From Robiginitalea sp. (lineage in GTDB: Bacteria; Bacteroidota; Bacteroidia; Flavobacteriales; Flavobacteriaceae), in the NCBI GenBank assembly GCA_024642005.1, contig JAHECA010000024.1, positions 1 through 54,591 of the forward strand: DNA of 54,591 bases, read 5' to 3'. Of the stretch, positions 1 to 9,200 are shown piece by piece. The notes under the pieces are model-generated. The model saw only the letters and a program-made list of their open reading frames with translations. It had not been told where the DNA came from and made no database searches. Both the position numbers and the translations under genes were made by a program. How positions within the stretch are numbered: position 1 is the stretch's first letter; the number at the start of each line of letters is the position of its first letter.

Positions 1-140
1 GGCGCACCGGAGCGCAGCACCTCAAAAGCCTCTTCACCTTCCCGGGCAAAGATGAGCTCGTGGGCCACCTCGCATTTGGCAACCGTTCGCCTCATTTTCA
101 TAGTCTCGATGAGGTCGTCTTCTATAAGCAGGATCGTCAT
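1..140 (-). CDS. Response regulator receiver domain, 5' part only
   Basis: The gene enters from the left edge on the minus strand, and only its first 46 codons are inside the window. The start is the ATG whose first base is at 140. The visible protein begins MTILLIEDDLIETMKM. The E-D-D at residues 7-9 is the acidic Mg-binding cluster of a CheY-like receiver domain; the phospho-acceptor Asp lies beyond the edge. Single-domain regulators of this kind are common in Bacteroidota and often sit beside a hybrid kinase, but the output part, if any, cannot be seen. It is divergent from the hydroxyproline operon, and nothing here links the two. Confidence 0.8.
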   Translation of the reverse strand, partial: MTILLIEDDLIETMKMRRTVAKCEVAHELIFAREGEEAFEVLRSGA

Positions 141-325
141 GGCAGGTAGGGATATAACCCATGAAAGTACAGAATAGGTGTTTACAAAAAAGTTGCTGTC
201 GCCTAATGGAACTTAAGTGTCGACGAATGGTTATGTAGATGCACTATACGGCGTCTGCTAAAGACCGTGTCGAATCACCCTTCGTTTGGATCGGGATGCG
301 TATATTTAGGCGCAAAACCCAACCT

Positions 326-1246
326 ATGAAATTTGAATGGAAGGGCGTAATGCCCGCACTGACCACTAAGTTTACAGCCTCCGACGCCCTTGACGAGGGG
401 GCATTCCAAAAAAATGTACGCGCCCAGCTACAGGCCGGCGTGAGCGGCCTGATCCTCGGGGGAAGCCTGGGGGAGGCCAGCACCTTGACTGCCGGTGAAA
501 AAAGCCGGCTAACCCGGCTTGCCCTCGACACGGCTGCCGGGAAAGTGCCGGTGATTATGAACATAGCCGAGCAGAGCACCCAGGGGGCCGTCGAAGCCGC
601 CAAACAAGCTTCCAAGGATGGAGCCCATGGCCTGATGTTGCTCCCGCCCATGCGGTACAAGGCCACCTCGCACGAAACCGTAACCTTTTTCAAGGCTGTG
701 GCCGATGCCACCGACCTGCCCATTATGATCTACAACAACCCGGTAGACTACGGCATCGAGGTAACCGGCGATATGTTTGAAGATTTACTGGCCAGTTGCC
801 CGAATATTCAGGCGGTAAAGGAATCGACCCGCGACGTGTCGAACGTAACCCGGCTGCGGAGCCGCTTCGGCGACCGCCTGGCTATCTTGACCGGGGTCGA
901 TACCCTGGCCCTGGAAAGCCTGCTGATGGGTGCAGACGGTTGGGTGGCCGGCTTGGTTTGCGCCTTTCCGGCTGAGACCGTGGCTGTATACGCCATGGCC
1001 CGGGCCGGTGAACTCGAACAGGCCCGGAAACTCTATCGCTGGTTTATGCCGTTGCTGGAGCTCGACATCAGCCCCCAACTGGTACAGAATATCAAAATGG
1101 CCGAAGTAGCCACCGGCCTGGGAACAGAAAACGTGCGTTTGCCCCGCCTGCCTTTGGCCGGGGAAGAGCGTAAACGCGTGCAGGCCGTACTGGATAGTGC
1201 CCTGAAGGTGCGCCCGGCCCTGCCGGATTACCACAAATGGTTATAA
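326..1246 (+). CDS. DapA/DHDPS-family lyase, probable 1-pyrroline-4-hydroxy-2-carboxylate deaminase
   Basis: This 306-residue protein is a class I aldolase-fold enzyme of the dihydrodipicolinate synthase family. Lys165 in the AVKESTRD segment is the expected Schiff-base lysine, and Tyr136 in IMIYNNP is the conserved partner tyrosine. The frame stays open upstream to 239, but the ATG at 326 gives the usual family length and starts at the conserved W-x-G-V-x-P-A strand, so I chose it. The next gene is an aldehyde dehydrogenase and the fourth gene of the operon is a hydroxyproline epimerase. That context points to the deaminase (LhpC-type) that turns pyrroline-4-hydroxy-2-carboxylate into alpha-ketoglutaric semialdehyde, not to lysine synthesis. 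The family is certain; the substrate is inferred from neighbours. Confidence 0.85.
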   Translation: MKFEWKGVMPALTTKFTASDALDEGAFQKNVRAQLQAGVSGLILGGSLGEASTLTAGEKSRLTRLALDTAAGKVPVIMNIAEQSTQGAVEAAKQASKDGAHGLMLLPPMRYKATSHETVTFFKAVADATDLPIMIYNNPVDYGIEVTGDMFEDLLASCPNIQAVKESTRDVSNVTRLRSRFGDRLAILTGVDTLALESLLMGADGWVAGLVCAFPAETVAVYAMARAGELEQARKLYRWFMPLLELDISPQLVQNIKMAEVATGLGTENVRLPRLPLAGEERKRVQAVLDSALKVRPALPDYHKWL

Positions 1247-1294
1247 GTTAATACGCCCCGGGGGGAGCTCCCCCCGGAGCCAAGATATCCCTCC

Positions 1295-2887
1295 ATGACG
1301 CAATTGCCAATCAGCGGAAAGCAGCAAATCGGTTTTTCCGAAGCGGCTGCAGGCCGCGAGACCTTTACAAGCTCCAACCCCCAGAGTGGGGCTGAAAATC
1401 CCTGGACGTTCTTCGAAGCGACCGAGGCCGAAGTGAACCGGGCCCTTGAGGCGGCCCGGGCAGCCAGCGAGACCTTTGCCGGTATGGGCGGGGCCAGGCG
1501 GGCCCAGTTTTTAAGGACTATCGCCACCGAACTGGAGGGCATTGCAGACCTTATTGTTACGGCCTATACGGCCGAATCGGGACTGCCCGAAGGGCGCGCC
1601 CGGGGCGAACTGGGCCGCACCACGGGCCAGTTGCGTGCCTTCGCCGACCTGGCCGAGGAAGGCTCCTGGATTCACGCCCGTATCGATACGGCCCTGCCCG
1701 AGCGGCAGCCAGTGCCCAAACCGGACATCCGCAAATGCCTGCATCCCCTGGGCCCCGTGGTGGTCTTTGGGGCCAGCAACTTTCCACTGGCCTTTTCCAC
1801 GGCAGGAGGCGATACCGCCTCTGCCCTGGCGGCAGGCTGTCCCGTGGTGGTCAAGGGGCACCCCATGCACCCGGCCACCGGCGAGCTTGTGGCCCGGGCC
1901 ATTACCCAGGCAGCCCGGGAAACCGGCATGCCCGATGGGGTGTTTTCGCACCTGCAGGGAATATCGCACCGCCTGGGCGAAGGGTTGGTAAGCCATCCGC
2001 TCACCACGGCGGTAGGTTTTACGGGCAGCCAACAGGGCGGGTTGGCCCTGGCCCGCCTGGGGCAGCAGCGCCCTGTACCCATTCCCGTATTTGCCGAGAT
2101 GGGGAGCATTAATCCCGTGGTACTTTTACCCTCGGCCCTGGAAGCCGCATCAGGATGGGCTCAGGCCTATGCCCAGTCGGTTACCCTGGGTGCCGGGCAG
2201 TTTTGTACCAACCCGGGTTTGCTGATCGCCATGGAAAGCCCCGCTCTGGAGACCTTTATAAAGGACCTGGCCCGGGCCATGGCGGGCATCCCGGCTTCGT
2301 GCATGCTTCACGCCAATATTTCGAATCGCTATAAGGAGGTTCGCGGGCAATTGCTGGCCCAGGAAGGGGTTTCACTGGTCAGCAGTGGCGATGAGCCTGT
2401 TGGCCCCAACCGGGTGCCGGCTACTGTGGCCCGTGTTTCAGGGGCCGATTTCAGTGCAAACCCACGCCTGCAACAAGAGGTCTTCGGGCCTTTCACACTC
2501 GTGGTGGCCTGCCGCGACCGGGCCGAGCTCCAGGCCACCCTGTCGGGCCTGGAAGGACAACTTACGGCTACCCTCCTGGGCAGCGACACGGAACTCTCCG
2601 AAGCAGGGGGCCTGGTTTCTCTGCTGCGTGAAAAAGCGGGCCGCGTGTTGTTCAACGGGGTGCCAACCGGGGTAGAGGTGTGTCCTGCCATGCAGCACGG
2701 CGGGCCTTTCCCGGCCACCACCGATGGCCGGTTTACCTCGGTGGGCTCCGATGCCATCTTGCGGTGGGCCCGGCCCGTCGCCTATCAGAATTGCCCGCAG
2801 GCGCTTCTTCCGGGAGCCTTGCGGGATGCCAATCCACTGGGGATACAGCGCCTGGTAAACGGCACGTATACCCGCAAACCGCTTTAA
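1295..2887 (+). CDS. Aldehyde dehydrogenase, probable alpha-ketoglutaric semialdehyde (2,5-dioxovalerate) dehydrogenase
   Basis: An NAD(P)-dependent aldehyde dehydrogenase of 530 residues. Catalytic landmarks are present: Asn162 in GASNFPLA, the general base Glu268 in FAEMGSINP, and the nucleophile Cys304 in GAGQFCTNPG. The QFCTNPG context resembles the ketoglutaric-semialdehyde dehydrogenase group that serves hydroxyproline and sugar-acid pathways. It follows the DapA-family gene after 48 bases and ends 4 bases before the DUF885 gene, so it is clearly co-transcribed. The expected reaction is oxidation of alpha-ketoglutaric semialdehyde to 2-oxoglutarate, the last step that brings hydroxyproline carbon into the TCA cycle. 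The enzyme class is secure; the substrate is an inference from the operon. Confidence 0.85.
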   Translation: MTQLPISGKQQIGFSEAAAGRETFTSSNPQSGAENPWTFFEATEAEVNRALEAARAASETFAGMGGARRAQFLRTIATELEGIADLIVTAYTAESGLPEGRARGELGRTTGQLRAFADLAEEGSWIHARIDTALPERQPVPKPDIRKCLHPLGPVVVFGASNFPLAFSTAGGDTASALAAGCPVVVKGHPMHPATGELVARAITQAARETGMPDGVFSHLQGISHRLGEGLVSHPLTTAVGFTGSQQGGLALARLGQQRPVPIPVFAEMGSINPVVLLPSALEAASGWAQAYAQSVTLGAGQFCTNPGLLIAMESPALETFIKDLARAMAGIPASCMLHANISNRYKEVRGQLLAQEGVSLVSSGDEPVGPNRVPATVARVSGADFSANPRLQQEVFGPFTLVVACRDRAELQATLSGLEGQLTATLLGSDTELSEAGGLVSLLREKAGRVLFNGVPTGVEVCPAMQHGGPFPATTDGRFTSVGSDAILRWARPVAYQNCPQALLPGALRDANPLGIQRLVNGTYTRKPL

Positions 2888-2891
2888 ACCT

Positions 2892-4619
2892 ATGAAGAAA
2901 AGTATAGCGTCCCTGGGGCTGGCTTTGCTGCTGGCACATACCCTCTGCGGGCAGGAACTGGCTTCGGCCAGGGCCCGACTCGATACCCTCCTGGCCCGGG
3001 TGGAAGCCTACCGGCCCACAGACTGGGCCAAGTACCCGCTGGGGGTACATAGCGAAGAACGGTATAAGGCCGATGCCGATTTCGCGGCTGCCAGGCTGTC
3101 GGAATCCTACGGCATCCCCATTGATTCCCTGGGCGAATCAGACCGGATTTCCCTGGAGTTGCTACGGTTCACCCTCCAGAACGAGGTGGACGAATACCGC
3201 TTTGGCATGTATCTGAACCCGATCCAGGCCGACCAGGGTTTCCACCTGAACCTGAATTATCGCATCAGGCCCCTGCTGCGACCCGACGATGCCCGGGCCT
3301 ACCTGAAAATGCTGAATGCCATCCCGGAATTTACCGAATCGCATTTTGAACTGATGCGCGAAGGGCTGCGCCGTGGGAATTCCCAGCCCCGGGTTATGTT
3401 TGAGGGATACGAAGCCACCTACGACGACCATATTGTTGCCGACTATCGCGAAAGTGCCTTTTACGAGCCGTTCCAAAATTTGCCCGAACAATGGGAGCCG
3501 GCCTTCCGCGATTCGGTGCGCGCTGCGGCCCAGGCGGCTATTGAGACCAGTGTGGTACCTTCTTTCAGGGCCATCAAAAAGTTTTTCGAGACGGAATACC
3601 TGCCGCAAACCCGCACGGCTATCGGCGTTTCGGCTACCCCAGGGGGTGCCGAATTCTACCAGAACCGCATCAACTATTACACTACCTCGTCTGACTACAC
3701 GGCCCAGGATATCCACAATATCGGCCTGGAAGAGGTAGCCCGCATCCGCCGCGAAATGGAGGCCATTATCAGGGAAGTGGGTTTTAAGGGCTCGTTTTCC
3801 GAATTCCTGGAATTCCTGCGCACCGACCCCCAGTTTTACGTGACCACCCCAGACGCCCTGCTGCGTGAGGCCCGCGATATTGCCAAGCGCATCGACGCCA
3901 CCCTGCCGCAATTTTTCAAAACGCTGCCCAGGCGCCCCTACGGGGTAGCTCCCGTGCCCGACGCCATCGCCCCCAAATACACCGGGGGGCGGTATTCAGG
4001 ACCCCGGTCCGAAACCGCCTCGGGCACCTACCTGGTAAATACCTACAAGCTCGACAGCCGCCCCCTGTATACCTTACCGGCCCTGACCGCTCACGAAGCG
4101 GTACCGGGCCACCACCTGCAGGGGGCCCTGAACCAGGAGTTGTCTGATCGCATCCCCGCCTTTCGCCGCCGCCTCTACCTCTCGGCATACGGGGAAGGAT
4201 GGGGGCTTTATTCCGAATTCCTGGCCGCCGACATGGGCATCTACCGCACGCCGTACGACCGGTTCGGGCAGCTCACCTACGAGATGTGGCGGGCCTGCCG
4301 CCTGGTGGTCGACACCGGCATGCACGCCCTGGGCTGGAGCCGGCAGCAGGCCCTCGATTTCATGCGCGACAATACGGCCCTGTCGCTGCACGAGATCCGC
4401 ACCGAGACCGACCGCTACATAGCCTGGCCGGGGCAGGCCCTCTCCTATAAAATGGGCGAGATAACCCTGCGAAAACTCCGCCTGGAGGCCGAACAGGCTC
4501 TCGGGCCCAAATTCGACATCCGGGAGTTCCACGAAAAGGTGCTTGAAGAGGGCACGGTAACCCTGCCCATCCTCACCCGGCGTGTGCGGGCGTATATCGC
4601 AGCCGCTTCAAAACCCTAG
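2892..4619 (+). CDS. Secreted DUF885-family metallopeptidase-like protein
   Basis: A 575-residue protein with an N-terminal signal peptide (MKKSIASLGLALLLAHTLC followed by GQ). The C-terminal half has the DUF885 signature: HEAVPGHH from His401, a variant zinc-binding HExxxH-type motif, and the later YGEGWGLYSEFL segment with Glu435. Proteins of this family are predicted zinc peptidases, but few have known substrates. It lies inside the hydroxyproline operon (4 bases after the dehydrogenase, 5 bases before the epimerase). One attractive reading is that it releases hydroxyproline from short collagen- or plant-wall-derived peptides in the periplasm; this is inference only. The signal peptide may be a plain Sec signal or a weak lipobox, since Cys19 is followed by Gly. 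Confidence 0.85.
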   Translation: MKKSIASLGLALLLAHTLCGQELASARARLDTLLARVEAYRPTDWAKYPLGVHSEERYKADADFAAARLSESYGIPIDSLGESDRISLELLRFTLQNEVDEYRFGMYLNPIQADQGFHLNLNYRIRPLLRPDDARAYLKMLNAIPEFTESHFELMREGLRRGNSQPRVMFEGYEATYDDHIVADYRESAFYEPFQNLPEQWEPAFRDSVRAAAQAAIETSVVPSFRAIKKFFETEYLPQTRTAIGVSATPGGAEFYQNRINYYTTSSDYTAQDIHNIGLEEVARIRREMEAIIREVGFKGSFSEFLEFLRTDPQFYVTTPDALLREARDIAKRIDATLPQFFKTLPRRPYGVAPVPDAIAPKYTGGRYSGPRSETASGTYLVNTYKLDSRPLYTLPALTAHEAVPGHHLQGALNQELSDRIPAFRRRLYLSAYGEGWGLYSEFLAADMGIYRTPYDRFGQLTYEMWRACRLVVDTGMHALGWSRQQALDFMRDNTALSLHEIRTETDRYIAWPGQALSYKMGEITLRKLRLEAEQALGPKFDIREFHEKVLEEGTVTLPILTRRVRAYIAAASKP

Positions 4620-4624
4620 CAACC

Positions 4625-5632
4625 ATGGCAAGGCATACCTTTACCTGTATAGACGGGCACACCGCCGGGAACCCGGTTCGGGTGGTGGCCCAGGGCGGGC
4701 CCAAACTCGAGGGCCGGAACATGGGGGAAAAACGCCTCCATTTTTTGGCCGAATACGACTGGATCCGCAAAGGGCTCATGTTCGAGCCGCGGGGGCACGA
4801 CATGATGAGCGGGAGCATTTTCTACGAACCGTCAGACCCGGCCAACGACCTGGGCATCCTCTTTATCGAGACCAGCGGTTGTCTGCCCATGTGCGGGCAC
4901 GGCACCATCGGCTCCATCACCATCGGCATTGAGGAAGGACTTATAAAACCGAAGAAGGAAGGCGAAGTGCGGCTCGAGACTCCGGCCGGGCTGGTGCAAA
5001 TCCGCTACGGGCAAAAAGGCAGGAAGGTAGAGTGGGTGGCCCTGACCAACGTAGCCTCCTTTATGGCAGCTGAAAACCTGCATGTAACCCATAGCACCCT
5101 TGGCGACCTGACGCTCGACGTGGCCTACGGCGGTAATTTCTACGCCATTGTAGACGTACAACCTGGCTTCAAAGGCCTGGAACACCACACCGCCTCTGAC
5201 CTGATCCGCTTCAGCCGCGAACTCAGGGCCACGGTACGCGAGGCGTACCCCGGGCGGTTTGTGCACCCCGAAGACCCGAAAATCAATGGCCTGAGCCATG
5301 TGCTCTGGGCCGGGAGCCCCTTGGTGGCAGGTGCAACCGCGCGCAACGCAGTCTTCTATGGCGACAATGCCATCGACCGCTCCCCATGCGGCACGGGCAC
5401 CTCGGCCCGTATGGCCCAGTGGTACCACAAAGGGAAGTTGCGGCCGGGTGAGGTCTTTATCCATGAGAGTTACATCGGCTCACGTTTCGAAGGGCGCATC
5501 GTGGGGGAGACCCGGGTAGGAGACCGGCCTGCCATCATCCCCGAGATAAAGGGCTCGGCCTGGGTGCACGGCTACAATACCCTGATTATAGACGAGTCAC
5601 ACCCCTTTCCGGAAGGCTTCCAGGTGCTTTAA
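4625..5632 (+). CDS. 4-hydroxyproline 2-epimerase (proline racemase family)
   Basis: This 335-residue protein belongs to the proline racemase family. It has both catalytic cysteines: Cys90 in PMCGHGTIG and Cys255 in DRSPCGTGTSA. Having two cysteines separates true epimerases from the related trans-3-hydroxyproline dehydratases, which carry Thr at the second site. The expected reaction is cofactor-independent interconversion of trans-4-hydroxy-L-proline and cis-4-hydroxy-D-proline. It is the last gene of the operon that starts at 326. The next enzyme of the pathway, a D-hydroxyproline dehydrogenase or oxidase, is not in the window, so it must be encoded elsewhere. Proline racemase or another amino acid as substrate is the alternative, but the neighbours favour hydroxyproline. 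Confidence 0.88.
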   Translation: MARHTFTCIDGHTAGNPVRVVAQGGPKLEGRNMGEKRLHFLAEYDWIRKGLMFEPRGHDMMSGSIFYEPSDPANDLGILFIETSGCLPMCGHGTIGSITIGIEEGLIKPKKEGEVRLETPAGLVQIRYGQKGRKVEWVALTNVASFMAAENLHVTHSTLGDLTLDVAYGGNFYAIVDVQPGFKGLEHHTASDLIRFSRELRATVREAYPGRFVHPEDPKINGLSHVLWAGSPLVAGATARNAVFYGDNAIDRSPCGTGTSARMAQWYHKGKLRPGEVFIHESYIGSRFEGRIVGETRVGDRPAIIPEIKGSAWVHGYNTLIIDESHPFPEGFQVL

Positions 5633-5716
5633 TTGGTGCAAATCGCCCTCCCATTCCGGTCAAAGTTCTCTTAAACAGGACAATAAATGGGATTATTTTG
5701 TAGTTTTGAGATCGGA

Positions 5717-6121
5717 ATGAAGCCTCTACTCCATAAAACAGGCGCCACGTTGTTGGCATTTTTGCTGCTGTTCTCCACCCTGTCTTTCAGTGTGAACATG
5801 CACTTCTGCGGCCGCAGCCTGGTAGACCTCCGCCTTTTTCACCAGGCCGAAGGTTGTGGCATGGCTATGGATGATGGCCTGATGGAAGCCATGGGCTGTT
5901 GCAGCGAACACGGGGTGGTGGTATTGGGGCAAGACAGCCTTGAATTGCCTGTATCTCCGGCCCTGCAGCCGCCACCTGCTGTTTGGGCGCTGCCAACGGG
6001 CGGCCCCATTTTAGCAGCCTTGCTCGAACCCCTTCGGGACACCTTTATCCCCTTTAAAGAATACTCCCCTCCGAAGCTGACACGCAACATCTCGGTGCAG
6101 CAACAGGTCTTTTTGATTTGA
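5717..6121 (+). CDS. HYC_CC_PP-family small exported protein
   Basis: A 134-residue protein. The reading frame is open from 5687, but the ATG at 5717 puts a good signal sequence (MKPLLHKTGATLLAFLLLFS) at the N-terminus. A perfect TAnnTTTG-like -7 box lies at 5701-5708, which would make the mRNA almost leaderless; no clear -33 box was found. The motifs that name the family are visible: MHFCG soon after the signal, GCCSEH in the middle, and SPPKLTRNISV near the end. Such proteins are regularly found just before CusA-type pumps in Bacteroidota. The Cys and His residues suggest metal binding in the periplasm, which is inference. It is the first gene of the copper-export operon. Confidence 0.75.
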   Translation: MKPLLHKTGATLLAFLLLFSTLSFSVNMHFCGRSLVDLRLFHQAEGCGMAMDDGLMEAMGCCSEHGVVVLGQDSLELPVSPALQPPPAVWALPTGGPILAALLEPLRDTFIPFKEYSPPKLTRNISVQQQVFLI

Positions 6122-6218
6122 TGGCTTGACATTTGAACGGCGGCCCCGGCACAAAACCGGCGGCCTGTATCCGCTTATACCGGTTTCTCCGGTAGGTTCA
6201 ACTGTAAACGCCATTTCC

Positions 6219-9200
6219 ATGCTGAATAAAGCCATAAAATTCCTGATCGAAAACAAGCTGGTTCCCGTGCTGCTGCTTTTGCTGGTAGTAGGGTGGGGGA
6301 TCGTGAATGCCCCTTTTAAGTGGGAGACCGGCCTGCCTTCTGATCCCGTGCCGGTCGACGCCATCCCCGACATCGGGGAGAACCAGCAGATCGTCTTTAC
6401 CGACTGGCCCGGTCGCTCGCCCCAGGACATCCAGGACCAGATTACCTACCCGCTCACCACCACCCTGCTGGGCATCCCGGGTGTACGCACCATCCGCTCC
6501 ACCTCCATGTTCGGTTTTTCCAGCATCTACATCATCTTCGAGGAAGAGGTGGAGTTTTACTGGAGCCGCAGCCGCATCCTGGAAAAGCTCAACGCCCTGC
6601 CCGAAGGGTTGCTGCCCGAAGGGGCCAGCCCCATGCTGGGCCCCGATGCCACCGCACTGGGACAGATTTACTGGTACACGCTCGAGGGGCGCGACGAGCA
6701 GGGCCGGGCAACCGGTGGCTGGGATCTGCACGAAATGCGCAGCATCCAGGACTATTATGTCAAATACGCCCTGGCCGCGGCCGACGGAGTGTCGGAAGTA
6801 GCTTCCATCGGGGGTTACGTGCAGGAATACCAGGTCGATGTAGACCCGGAACTGCTGCGGCAATACGGCATCGACCTGGGCCAGGTGGTGGAGGCCATCC
6901 GCAATACCAACCGCGATATCGGGGCCGAAACCCTGGAGATCAACCAGGCCGAATATATGGTCCGCGGGCTGGGGTATGTAAAGTCCCTGGCCGACATCGA
7001 AAATGCGGTGGTCGACTCCAGGCGGTACGCGTCTATCCGCGTCAAAGACATTGCACGGGTGCAACTCGGGCCCGAACCCCGCCGAGGCATACTCGACAAG
7101 GAAGGGGCCGAAGTGGCCGGGGGGGTAGTGGTGGCCCGTTTCGGCGCCAACCCCCTTGAGGTTATCGACAACGTAAAAGGGCAGATTGCTGAAATATCAG
7201 GTGCCCTCCCCACGAAGGTGCTGCCCGACGGGCGTACTTCCCAATTGACCATCGTCCCGTTTTACGACCGTACCGAGCTCATACAGGAAACCCTGGGCAC
7301 CCTTAACGAAGCCCTGAGCCTTGAAATTTTGATCACCGTGCTGGTGATCCTGGTCATGGTGATGAACCTGAGGGCCTCCATATTGATTTCGGGCCTGCTC
7401 CCAGTGGCGGTGCTCATGGTGTTCATGGCCATGAAGGCCTTTGGGGTCGACGCCAATATCGTGGCCCTCTCGGGCATCGCCATCGCCATTGGTACCATGG
7501 TCGATGTGGGGATTATCCTCTCCGAAAACATCGTGAGCCATCTCGAAGCCAATAAAAATTCAGACGCCGGAGCGCGCCTCGGGGTAAACGAGGTGGTTTA
7601 CAGGGCCACTTCAGAGGTTTCAGGTGCCATCATCACCGCCGTGATGACCACCATCATCAGTTTCCTGCCGGTATTCACCATGATCGGCGCCGAGGGGAAA
7701 CTCTTCCGCCCGCTGGCTTTTACCAAAACCATGGCACTTTCGGCCTCCATCATGGTTACCCTCTTCCTGATCCCGCCCTTTGCGGCCTATTTCTTCAGGG
7801 AGCGCCGCATCGGCTCCTCCTTCCGCATGGCTTGGAATGGGGCCCTTATCTCCCTGGGGCTCCTGGGAACTTTCTACGGGTATGGCATCGGGTTGGCCCT
7901 GGCGGGCTTCGGGGCCATCGGCCTGGTTGAGGTCCTTTACAAAGACAACCGCTTGACAACCGGCTGGGCTGCCCTGCTCCATACCCGGGCCACCGAGGCG
8001 CGCATCGCGCTTTCTGTGGGAACCATTGTTGTGTTGCTGGGAGCCTACTGGCGCCCCCTGGGCTTCGACCGCAGCCTGGTGATGAACCTGCTTTTTGTGG
8101 GACTGATCAGTTTTGGCCTGTTGGCCGGGTTCTGGCTGTTCAGGCAGTACTACACCCGCATATTGCGCTGGTGCATGCGCAACCGCCTGATATTCCTGTC
8201 GGTTCCTGTGGCCATTGTCCTGATTGGGTTGCTTATCATGAGCCGTACGGGGAAGGAATTCATGCCATCGCTCAATGAAGGCTCCTACCTGTACATGCCA
8301 ACCTCTTTGCCCCATGCCGGGGTGGAAGAAAACAAGCGCGTGCTCCAGCAGCTCGACATGGCGGTGGCTGCCATCCCCGAAGTGGAGACCGTGGTGGGCA
8401 AGGCCGGCCGCGTGGAATCGGCCCTGGACCCTGCCCCGCTTTCCATGTATGAGAATATGATCAAATACCGCCCTGAGTACGAACTGGGCCCCGACGGGAA
8501 ACCCCAACGGTTCCGGGTCGATGGGGAAGGGTGGTTCGTGTTATCTGACGGGGGGCGGGTGGCCAATGAAAATACGCCGCCCGGGGAGGGTTACCCGGAA
8601 GGGCAGGCGGCAGACCCCTACCGGATCGACCGCCGGCTGCTGATCCCCGACGGCGACGGGGAGTACTACAGGAACTGGCGGCCCGAAATCGGCTCGCCCG
8701 ATGCCATTTGGGATGAGATTATTGCGGCCACCCGCCTGCCGGGTGTTACTTCAGCCCCGAAGCTCCAGCCCATTGAGACCCGGCTGGTCATGCTGCAGAC
8801 CGGGATGCGCGCTCCCATGGGCATCAAGGTGAAAGGCCGCGATTTGGCCACCATAGAAGCCTTCGGCCTGGAATTGGAAAAGGCGCTGAAACAAGCCGAC
8901 GGCGTTAAGGACGAAGCGGTATTTGCCGACAGGATTGTGGGCAAACCCTACCTGCTGATCGACATCGACCGGGAACGCCTGGCCCGTTACGGCATTTCGG
9001 TGGAACAGGTGCACGAAGTGCTTTCCATAGCAGTGGGGGGCATGCCCCTGACCCAGACGGTGGAAGGGCGCGAACGGTATTCGATTCGGGTGCGCTACCC
9101 CCGCGAACTCCGCGACCAGCCCGAAGACCTGAGCGGAATTTACGTCCCGGCGGCAGAGGGCGCTCCGGTGCCCCTGGGCGAGCTGGTGCGAATCCGGTAC

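Noticed and set aside
239-325. 29-codon N-terminal extension of the DapA-family gene
   Set aside because: The extension is outside the family length, and the ATG at 326 begins at the conserved first strand.
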